Below, piece after piece: positions 1 to 5,134 of a DNA stretch of 5,911 nucleotides. Made by a program: the position numbers and the translations under genes. The notes under the pieces are model-generated. The model was not told the DNA's origin, did no database searches, and saw only the letters and a program-made list of their open reading frames with translations. Numbering within the stretch: the first letter of the stretch is position 1; each line of letters starts with the position of its first letter. Source of the DNA: Candidatus Sulfotelmatobacter sp. (GTDB taxonomy: Bacteria > Acidobacteriota > Terriglobia > Terriglobales > SbA1); assembly GCA_030151135.1 (NCBI GenBank), contig JASLEQ010000366.1, forward strand, positions 1 through 5,911, written 5' to 3'.

Positions 1-1
1 G

Positions 2-256
2 GCCGAGGCCATTTTTAAAGCGACCAAGGTCGACGGCATCTACGACGCTGATCCGATGAAGGTTGACGGCGCGCGCAAGTTCAACCACATCACCTACATG
101 GACGTGCTGAAGCAGGGGCTGAAAGTGATGGATTCGACCGCGATCTCGTTGTGCAAAGACAACAATCTTCCGATCGTCATTTTTAGCCTGAATCAGCATG
201 GCAATATCAAGCGCGTGGTGATGGGCGAGAAGATCGGGTCGATCGTCAGCGCCTGA
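2..256 (+). CDS. pyrH: UMP kinase (uridylate kinase), C-terminal part
   Basis: This is the last 84 codons of a cytoplasmic UMP kinase, which phosphorylates UMP to UDP with ATP in pyrimidine nucleotide synthesis. The 5' end lies outside the window; the family is usually about 240 residues, so roughly the last third is present. Reading from base 2, the fragment opens [18 protein letters not shown], the conserved KATKVDG-x-x-x-ADP segment of the amino-acid-kinase fold near the nucleotide-binding site. It continues with the ITYMDVL and [11 protein letters not shown] helices and ends in the family's characteristic [14 protein letters not shown] tail before TGA. This lines up along its length with the E. 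coli PyrH C-terminus as I remember it (KATKVDG, LKVMD, RRVVMGEKEGT). The next gene is frr, the usual neighbour, which supports the call. Identification is secure; only the missing 5' end is unknown. Confidence 0.97.
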   Translation, partial: AEAIFKATKVDGIYDADPMKVDGARKFNHITYMDVLKQGLKVMDSTAISLCKDNNLPIVIFSLNQHGNIKRVVMGEKIGSIVSA

Positions 257-258
257 CG

Positions 259-348
259 AATGCAGAAGTCAGAAGTCAGAATGATGAAGTAACGGCAACT
301 GCGGTTTACTTCAGCATTCTTTACTTCTACCTTCTGCATTTTGTTTTT
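259..348 (+). terminator. long imperfect palindrome with T-rich tail between pyrH and frr
   Basis: Bases 259-292 are nearly complementary to 306-340. Hand pairing gives 10 bp (259-268 with 331-340), 6 bp (271-276 with 323-328), 6 bp (278-283 with 315-320) and 8 bp (285-292 with 306-313). That is about 30 pairs, broken by small mismatches and one asymmetric bulge, with a loop of about 13 nt. The 3' arm runs straight into TTTT-G-TTTTT (339-348), so on the + strand this resembles an intrinsic terminator ending the pyrH transcript. The stem is AT-rich and much longer than a normal terminator, and the left arm carries the heptamer CAGAAGT twice in tandem (263-276). It may therefore instead be a dispersed palindromic repeat that landed in the gap. 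The structure is seen directly; the termination role is inferred. Confidence 0.6.
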
Positions 349-356
349 CAGGGGTT

Positions 357-362
357 TATAAT
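357..362 (+). promoter_or_regulatory. candidate frr promoter, -10 box TATAAT
   Basis: A perfect sigma-70-type TATAAT lies 30 bases before the frr ATG, which would place the transcript start near 368-370 and leave a short leader of about 25 nt containing the Shine-Dalgarno. No good -35 is visible: at the expected spacing the sequence is the right arm of the upstream palindrome (around 332-339, TTCTGCAT). It implies frr can be transcribed separately from pyrH. Confidence 0.55.
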
Positions 363-376
363 TTCACGTTTTGGTT

Positions 377-383
377 GGGAGGA
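377..383 (+). promoter_or_regulatory. Shine-Dalgarno of frr (GGGAGGA)
   Basis: GGGAGGA lies 9 bases before the ATG at 393. It decides the start: the in-frame TTG at 375 would put the ribosome-binding site inside the coding region, and the ATG at 402 is 18 bases away, too far for good spacing. Confidence 0.8.
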
Positions 384-392
384 AACGAGCCT

Positions 393-977
393 ATGGCAGT
401 CATGGCATCTATTGCTGGATTGAAAGAAACGTATGCGCAACTGAAGACGCGCATGGATAAGGCAGTAGAAGATTTCCGCAAGGCCATGGCGGCGACGCGG
501 ACTGGCCGCGCTTCGGTTCACATGCTCGATAACGTCACCGTCGACGCCTATGGCGCGCAAATGCCGCTGAATCAGGTTGCTCAGGTTCATGCGCCCGAGG
601 CGCAGTTGATCACCGTTCAACCCTTCGATCCTTCGCAACTCGGTGCAATCGAAAAAGCGATTCGTGGCGGTGATCTCGGCCTGAATCCGATGAACGACGG
701 CAAGATGATCCGCGTGCCTGTGCCTCCCCTCACCACCGAACGACGTCAAGACATGGTGAAGCATCTGCACCGCATCCTTGAAGAGCACCGAACCGCGGTG
801 CGTAACATTCGCCGTGATGGGAACGACGCGATCAAAAAAGCACTCAAAGACAAAAAGATCACCGAGGACGACGAGAAGCGTTCCCTCGACGAGATTCAGA
901 AGTTGACGGATGGCGAGATCAAGAAGATGGAAGAGATGAGCAAGGCGAAAGAAAAAGAAGTGATGGAGATCAAGTAG
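393..977 (+). CDS. frr: Ribosome recycling factor
   Basis: Encodes ribosome recycling factor (RRF), a cytoplasmic protein that works with EF-G to split the post-termination ribosome so its subunits can be reused. The protein is 194 residues from the ATG chosen by its Shine-Dalgarno, slightly longer than the usual 185 because of a short N-terminal extension. Family signatures are clear. An N-terminal helix carries MDKAVEDFRKAMAATRTGRAS. A middle domain follows with VEKAI-like AIEKAIRGGDLGLNPMNDG and IRVPVPPLTTERRQDMVKH. The three-helix bundle then carries VRNIRRDGND (about 137-146), which holds the conserved arginines that contact 23S rRNA, followed by DEKRSLDEIQKLTD. The C-terminus is a charged Lys/Glu-rich helix. 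It sits downstream of pyrH as in many bacteria, but the palindrome and TATAAT between them suggest it need not be strictly co-transcribed. No obvious terminator follows its TAG. Confidence 0.98.
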   Translation: MAVMASIAGLKETYAQLKTRMDKAVEDFRKAMAATRTGRASVHMLDNVTVDAYGAQMPLNQVAQVHAPEAQLITVQPFDPSQLGAIEKAIRGGDLGLNPMNDGKMIRVPVPPLTTERRQDMVKHLHRILEEHRTAVRNIRRDGNDAIKKALKDKKITEDDEKRSLDEIQKLTDGEIKKMEEMSKAKEKEVMEIK

Positions 978-1276
978 ACTACTGCCCAAAGTCGTACTCC
1001 TCGCCTGCGGGCCAGATTAGCCACTAGCGCGCACAAAGTTCCTTCCGCCCCACAGTGAGACACCCAAACGTACATGGCCGCCGTTCTTGTTTCGTCATCC
1101 CCGCCGTAAACCATTCGCTGATCGATAGATAGCATAGAGTCGAGTCAACTCTCGCGCGACGGTAACCTCTCTTTGGTTACGCGACATTCCCCTGAACCCT
1201 GTGTTTTCATAACCGTGAAGAGATCAGGGCTCCCCCCCGGAAACAACTTCACCAAACTCTGCCTTTGGAGTAAGCC
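978..1276. other. gene-free spacer and leader between frr and the lipoprotein gene
   Basis: About 300 bases with no plausible gene on either strand; the open frames crossing it lack ribosome-binding sites and family features. Its 3' part holds small inverted repeats. AGAGT/ACTCT flanks 1136-1152. GTAACC/GGTTAC (1162-1167 with 1175-1180) has a 7-nt loop, and CGC/GCG can extend it across a bulge. CCCTGA/TCAGGG (1190-1195 with 1224-1229) comes next, then a run of seven C at 1232-1238. I see no clear frr terminator with a T tract. No convincing promoter is visible: TAGCAT at 1130-1135 is only a 4-of-6 match to a -10 and lacks a matching -35. The lipoprotein transcript start is therefore unknown. 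Confidence 0.6.
1252..1270 (+). promoter_or_regulatory. ribosome-binding site with small overlapping hairpin
   Basis: GGAG at 1267-1270 lies 6 bases before the ATG at 1277, supporting that start. CCAAA (1252-1256) can pair with TTTGG (1264-1268) around a 7-nt loop, so the first two bases of the Shine-Dalgarno fall in a 5-bp stem. The stem is short and AT-rich, so any control of translation is speculative. Confidence 0.55.
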
Positions 1277-2680
1277 ATGAAAAAGTATTTTGCGTTCGCA
1301 CTGCTGCTCGCGCTGAGTCTGATGGGGATGGGTTGCGGTTCTTCGAGTTCGCCATCTCAGAACTCGAATGCTCAACCCGGAAGCGTCTTCGTAACCGGGG
1401 AGGATGCGCCGCTGTCGTCAGTCGTGGGCTTTGACCTCACTCTCGATTCCCTCACTTTAAATGGACAGGGTGGGAGCACCGCAACCGTCATCTCCACCCC
1501 TACGACCGTTGACTTCGCGAGATTGCTCGGCCTCCGCTCACCGCTGGCGTTCAACTCAGTCGCCGCTGGCACGTACACCAGCGCGACATTCGTCGTCACC
1601 AGTCCCGTAATTACTTATGTGGATATGACCCAGAATCCGCCGGCCTTGAACACGATCAAGGGTGCATTGCCGCAGGATCCTTATACGGTGACGGTGAACT
1701 TCCCGTCGCCAATGGTTGTCGACAGCAACGGTTTGGCCGGGTTGAAGATGGACATGGATATCCGGCAGTCCATCTCAATCGACGGAACCGGGCAAATCGT
1801 TGTCAACAGTAACGGAACGGCAAACGTAGGCCCCGTGATCGATGTCAAAGCAACCAAGGCCAGCGATCCCGATGGCGAGATTACCGACCTGATGGGCGGC
1901 CTGGTTTCAGTGAACAGCGCGAGCAACTCCTTCGTTCTACAAGGGCCTTACGGGCACCAGTTGACCGTGGAGGTGAACAGTTCCACTCAATTCAACAGCG
2001 GATGGAGCATCAACAACCTTGCAATTCCCGCATACGTGGCCGTGCAAGGAACGTTTCAGGCGGACGGAAGCATGATGGCGACCGGCGTCGAAGTGGTCAC
2101 GACGGCGAAGTCATTCATCTCCGGCCGCGTGCTTCAGATCGTGAACAACTCGTCGGGGCAGGCACAACAGGTCACTATGTGGGTGGGCGAGACTGGCGCA
2201 GATATGGTCAGCGATGTGGATACCATCATGACCATCGACGTTAGCCAGGTGAGCACCTACGATGTTTGCTTCTTCAACGGCCCGCTGACGCAATTTGTCT
2301 TTAACAACACTTCCATCGTCGTAGGCCAGCGGATCTTCGTCGGCGGCAGCTTCTCGGGCGGAGTATTTACGCCTTCGATGGTCTCTCTGCGATTGCAGGG
2401 CATCTACGGCACGTTTGTTCCGGGAAGCGTTGCAGTGACGAGCGGCAATCTGGGCAACTTCCAGATTTCCAATAATTACCTGATCGGCTACTCGGTGGGC
2501 GGGCCAGTCACGGTTAACACTTCAAACCTCACGTACTTCAACAACCTGTCCGGACTAGGAGAGTTGCAGACTTCGTCGAGTCCGATGCCCTTGGTAGCAC
2601 GCGGTCTGTTACTGAAGGATTTGAGCGGTACTCCGGAGTTCTACGCCGGGTTCGTGTCGAATCCGCCGCAAGCACAGTGA
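1277..2680 (+). CDS. Secreted putative lipoprotein with DUF4382-like and DUF5666-like domains
   Basis: A 467-residue exported protein of unknown function. It begins MKKYFAFALLLALSLMGMGC, a typical lysine-led hydrophobic signal peptide ending at Cys20. The lipobox is relaxed (Gly-Met-Gly-Cys, without the usual Leu at -3), but the following Gly-Ser-Ser-Ser-Ser-Pro linker looks like that of a lipid-anchored protein. Residues about 35-190 resemble DUF4382: SVFVTGEDAP, then FDLTLDSLTL, an ARLLGL segment and a GTYTSATFVV strand. Residues about 206-274 resemble DUF5666: a GLVSVNSASNSFVLQG start, a VEVNSSTQFN strand, then YVAVQGTFQADGSMMATGVEV. A looser copy follows at about 281-375 (SGRVLQIVNN to GQRIFVGGSFSGGVFTPSMVSL), and possibly a third at 376-460. 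Asn, Ser, Thr and Val are abundant, and charge is low, fitting an all-beta extracytoplasmic protein. It has its own ribosome-binding site and ends at a strong terminator, so it is probably monocistronic. Domain names are recalled, not searched. Periplasmic or outer-membrane placement is inferred. Confidence 0.85.
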   Translation: MKKYFAFALLLALSLMGMGCGSSSSPSQNSNAQPGSVFVTGEDAPLSSVVGFDLTLDSLTLNGQGGSTATVISTPTTVDFARLLGLRSPLAFNSVAAGTYTSATFVVTSPVITYVDMTQNPPALNTIKGALPQDPYTVTVNFPSPMVVDSNGLAGLKMDMDIRQSISIDGTGQIVVNSNGTANVGPVIDVKATKASDPDGEITDLMGGLVSVNSASNSFVLQGPYGHQLTVEVNSSTQFNSGWSINNLAIPAYVAVQGTFQADGSMMATGVEVVTTAKSFISGRVLQIVNNSSGQAQQVTMWVGETGADMVSDVDTIMTIDVSQVSTYDVCFFNGPLTQFVFNNTSIVVGQRIFVGGSFSGGVFTPSMVSLRLQGIYGTFVPGSVAVTSGNLGNFQISNNYLIGYSVGGPVTVNTSNLTYFNNLSGLGELQTSSSPMPLVARGLLLKDLSGTPEFYAGFVSNPPQAQ

Positions 2681-2699
2681 GTCGATAACCTTCACGACG

Positions 2700-2727
2700 C
2701 GGGCGATCCTCGGATCGCCCGTTTTTT
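2700..2727 (+). terminator. intrinsic terminator after the lipoprotein gene
   Basis: CGGGCGATC (2700-2708) pairs perfectly with GATCGCCCG (2713-2721) around the tetraloop CTCG. The 9-bp GC-rich stem is followed at once by six T (2722-2727) and a further ATTT. It begins 19 bases after the lipoprotein stop codon and separates that gene from the molybdoenzyme gene. Confidence 0.95.
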
Positions 2728-2783
2728 ATTTGCCAAGCCCCCTCCTGTGCCTGACTCCGACAGAGAACAAGTGCAAATGTCCG

Positions 2784-2789
2784 TATAAT
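2784..2789 (+). promoter_or_regulatory. -10 box TATAAT of the molybdoenzyme gene, implying a leaderless mRNA
   Basis: A perfect TATAAT in the context CCGTATAAT lies only 9 bases before the ATG at 2799. Transcription normally starts 6-8 bases after the -10, here about 2796-2798, leaving almost no 5' leader. No Shine-Dalgarno is present between the box and the ATG, which fits leaderless translation. A good -35 is not visible; CCGACA at 2757-2762 is 21 bases upstream, longer than ideal. Confidence 0.65.
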
Positions 2790-2798
2790 CAATGAACC

Positions 2799-4961
2799 AT
2801 GCCGCAGGTTGTGAAAGCTGTTTGCCCGCACGATTGTCCCGATGCCTGCGGGGTGCTGATCACCGTACAGGATGGGCGGGCTACCAGGATTCAGGGCGAT
2901 CCCGACCACCCGGTCACGCGAGGATTTCTGTGCGCGAAGGTGGCGAAATATCTGGACCGCGTGTACTCGCCAGACCGGGTTCTGTATCCAATGCGGAGAG
3001 TCGGTTCGAAAGGACCTCAAGGGCGGGGGACCGCTCTCCCGGCAGAAGAAAGTTCTTCGGTTTGGCAACGGATTTCATGGGATGAAGCGCTCGACCAGAT
3101 TGCGTCGCGGTTCCACGCGGTCGCACGCGAGTTTGGCAGTGAAGCCATTCTCCCCTATTCCTTCGGGGGGACGCTTGGCACCCTGAATAGTGGTTCCATG
3201 GATAGACGCTTCTTCCATCGCTTGGGAGCGTCTCAATTAGAACGTGCGATCTGTTCCGCCGCCGGCGAAGCCGGCCTCGAGTCCGTCCTCGGAGTGAAAC
3301 TTGGTACGGAGCCCGAACAATTCCGGCATTCGAAATACATCATCGCGTGGGCCTCAAATATCCACGGCAATAACGTGCATCTGTGGCCCTTCATTACCGA
3401 GGCGCGGCGCAACGGCGCCAAGCTGGTAGTGATCGATCCCTACCGCACGCGGACGGCCGAATGCTCGGACTGGCATTTGCCGATCAATCTTGGTACAGAT
3501 GCCGCGCTCGCGTTGGGAATGATGCACATCATCATCCGTGACAATCTTCACGACGCGGACTACGTTTCCAAGTTCACGCTCGGCTTTGAAGAGCTACGCG
3601 AGAAGGTCAAGGAATACCCGCCGCAGCGTGTTGCGCACTGGACAGGAATTGCAGCCGACGACATTCAAAAACTGGCGCACGAATATGCGACAGTCCGGCC
3701 AGCGGTGATACGGCTGAATTACGGCGTGCAGCGCTCCGAAGGCGGTGGCATGGCAACCAGGACGGTCACCATGCTCCCGTGCATCACAGGATCGTGGAAG
3801 GAAGTAGGCGGCGGCCTTCAGCTCTCGACCAGCGGCGCGCCAGATCTTGACACCATGCACTTGCGGCGGAATGACCTGATGCACAAAGTACTGGGCCGCG
3901 AGGCGCGCGTCATCAACATGGTCGAATTGGGCAAGGCGCTTAATGAATTGAGTGATCCTCCCGTCAAGGCAATGTTGGTTTACGGTTCAAACCCCGCCGC
4001 GGTCTGCCCGCACCATAGCGATGTGATTCGTGGACTAAAACGTCCCGACCTCTTTACGGTGGTGCATGAACAGTTCTTTACCGACACGACCGACTACGCG
4101 GATATCGTTTTACCGGCTACGACTTTCTTTGAGCAGAAGGATCTTCAGAAGGCGTACGGTCACTACTATCTCCAGGTATCGAATCAGGCGATCGAACCCT
4201 TGGGCGAGTGCCGCTCGAATGTCGAGTTGTTCCGTGCCCTGGCTGAGCGTATGGGATTCGCGGATGACTGTTTCCGTGAGACGGTCGACGAGATGATTGA
4301 CGCAGCTCTTGAATCGGACGATCCGTGGATGCAGGGAATGAGTCGCGAACGGCTGCAGCAAGGGCCGGTTCGCATGAACTTCGCTGGATCGGCCGGCGCG
4401 CCAGATTCCAAATCCCAAGAACCGTTCTTGCCCTTTGCCAACGGCGGATTTCGAACGCCATCTGGTAAGGCTGAACTTTACTGTGAAGCCTTGAAGTCGC
4501 TCGGATTAGATCCGGTCGCGGCGTTTACGCCTCCCGAAGAATCGCGACATGGCAAGAACGCGCGCGTTTTCCCGCTGGAACTGCTTGCCCGCAAGGCCGA
4601 CAATTTCCTGAACAGCACATTCGCCAACTTGCCGGCAGTTCAGGCGATGGAAGAACCGGGACTGCTGGAGATCTCCGCCGGCGATGCCCGCAGCCGTGGA
4701 ATCACAAACGGCGATAGCGTCCGCGTCTTTAATGGACGTGGAGAGATCATGCTCAAGGCGAAGGTGGATGGAAAAGTGCAGCCCGGAATGGTCTCGGCAA
4801 AGCTCAATTGGGTCAAAATGACGCCGGGCTTTCAGAGTATCAACAGCTTAACCTCAGAAAAACTTACCGATATGGGCAACTCCGCCACGTTTTATTCCGT
4901 CTTGGTTGAAGTGGAGAGAGTTGGCGGCCGGAGCAAGGGTCAAGTTCCGGCGATCGAATGA
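2799..4961 (+). CDS. Molybdopterin oxidoreductase ([4Fe-4S], bis-MGD; DMSO reductase superfamily), substrate unknown
   Basis: A 720-residue catalytic subunit of the DMSO-reductase/formate-dehydrogenase superfamily, which does two-electron redox chemistry at a Mo or W bis-MGD centre. Residues 9-45 form the N-terminal [4Fe-4S] domain, with Cys9-x3-Cys13-x3-Cys17-x27-Cys45 (CPHDCPDACG to GFLCAK). The ISWDEALDQIA motif follows. Cys152 in AICSAAGEAG sits where superfamily members carry the Ser/Cys/Sec metal ligand, so Cys ligation is likely. LVVIDPYRTRTAECSDWHLP and LGTDAALALGM (about 205-245) and VYGSNPAAVCPHHS to DIVLPATTFFEQKDL (about 393-445) are standard cofactor-binding blocks. About 590-705 is the C-terminal dinucleotide-binding domain (LLEISAGDARSRGITNGDSV). 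There is no Tat or Sec signal, so it should be cytoplasmic. The start is bracketed by an in-frame TGA at 2793-2795 and by Cys9. No electron-transfer subunit, membrane anchor or FdhD gene adjoins it. Superfamily membership is certain. The substrate cannot be told; it may belong to the uncharacterised stand-alone group. Confidence 0.95.
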   Translation: MPQVVKAVCPHDCPDACGVLITVQDGRATRIQGDPDHPVTRGFLCAKVAKYLDRVYSPDRVLYPMRRVGSKGPQGRGTALPAEESSSVWQRISWDEALDQIASRFHAVAREFGSEAILPYSFGGTLGTLNSGSMDRRFFHRLGASQLERAICSAAGEAGLESVLGVKLGTEPEQFRHSKYIIAWASNIHGNNVHLWPFITEARRNGAKLVVIDPYRTRTAECSDWHLPINLGTDAALALGMMHIIIRDNLHDADYVSKFTLGFEELREKVKEYPPQRVAHWTGIAADDIQKLAHEYATVRPAVIRLNYGVQRSEGGGMATRTVTMLPCITGSWKEVGGGLQLSTSGAPDLDTMHLRRNDLMHKVLGREARVINMVELGKALNELSDPPVKAMLVYGSNPAAVCPHHSDVIRGLKRPDLFTVVHEQFFTDTTDYADIVLPATTFFEQKDLQKAYGHYYLQVSNQAIEPLGECRSNVELFRALAERMGFADDCFRETVDEMIDAALESDDPWMQGMSRERLQQGPVRMNFAGSAGAPDSKSQEPFLPFANGGFRTPSGKAELYCEALKSLGLDPVAAFTPPEESRHGKNARVFPLELLARKADNFLNSTFANLPAVQAMEEPGLLEISAGDARSRGITNGDSVRVFNGRGEIMLKAKVDGKVQPGMVSAKLNWVKMTPGFQSINSLTSEKLTDMGNSATFYSVLVEVERVGGRSKGQVPAIE

Positions 4962-4998
4962 AGTCGAATTCTCACTGCCTATCACAAGCGATTTGTAA

Positions 4999-5034
4999 GG
5001 CGGCATCAAGACACGAAATGAGAGTCGCCGTTTT
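4999..5034 (+). terminator. weak terminator candidate after the molybdoenzyme gene
   Basis: GGCGGC (4999-5004) can pair with GTCGCC (5024-5029) with one G-U wobble around a loop of 19 nt, followed by GTTTT (5030-5034). The large loop and short T tract make it a poor terminator. It begins 38 bases after the stop codon and is the only candidate in this gap. Confidence 0.3.
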
Positions 5035-5063
5035 GGACGCTATCCCTTGATCTACCGTATAAT
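5033..5063 (+). promoter_or_regulatory. candidate bamA promoter
   Basis: A perfect TATAAT at 5058-5063 repeats the same nine-base context CCGTATAAT seen before the molybdoenzyme gene. TTGGAC at 5033-5038 is a possible -35 at 19 bases, slightly long. Transcription from about 5070 would give a bamA leader of about 65 nt, in which I see no clear structured element. Confidence 0.6.
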
Positions 5064-5121
5064 TGCAGTTTTCTTACATCCCAGAGGCTGAGGTCTTAGC
5101 GATTCCGTTTCGCTTTCATCC

Positions 5122-5127
5122 GGAGAA
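5122..5127 (+). promoter_or_regulatory. Shine-Dalgarno of bamA (GGAGAA), selecting a GTG start
   Basis: GGAGAA ends 7 bases before GTG at 5135. There is no in-frame ATG before the signal peptide core; the first in-frame ATG (5261) falls just before the predicted cleavage site and would remove the export signal. The site therefore decides the start. Confidence 0.7.
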
Positions 5128-5134
5128 CCCTGTC

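Noticed and set aside
375..392. TTG at 375 as an earlier frr start.
   Set aside because: The Shine-Dalgarno GGGAGGA would be inside the coding region, and the added residues are not family-like.
348..989. A 213-codon open frame on the minus strand across frr.
   Set aside because: It is the complement of a strongly conserved frr gene and covers almost exactly its span. Its His/Phe/Leu-rich translation matches no family I know; it is a shadow of codon bias.
978..1276. A riboswitch or small RNA in the lipoprotein leader.
   Set aside because: The hairpins are short and fit no class I know, and no promoter-terminator pair frames a small RNA.
1145..1375. A minus-strand frame covering the lipoprotein leader and signal peptide.
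   Set aside because: It overlaps a well-supported gene start and has an Arg/Gln-rich translation without features.
2538..3068. A 176-codon minus-strand open frame across the lipoprotein end, terminator and molybdoenzyme start.
   Set aside because: It runs through a perfect intrinsic terminator and a promoter, and its Arg/Ser/Pro-rich product shows no domain.
2792..3085. An ATG at 2792 opening a 97-codon + strand frame, 7 bases before the molybdoenzyme ATG.
   Set aside because: It is out of frame with the conserved Cys motif, gives no recognisable protein, and would lie upstream of the likely transcript start.
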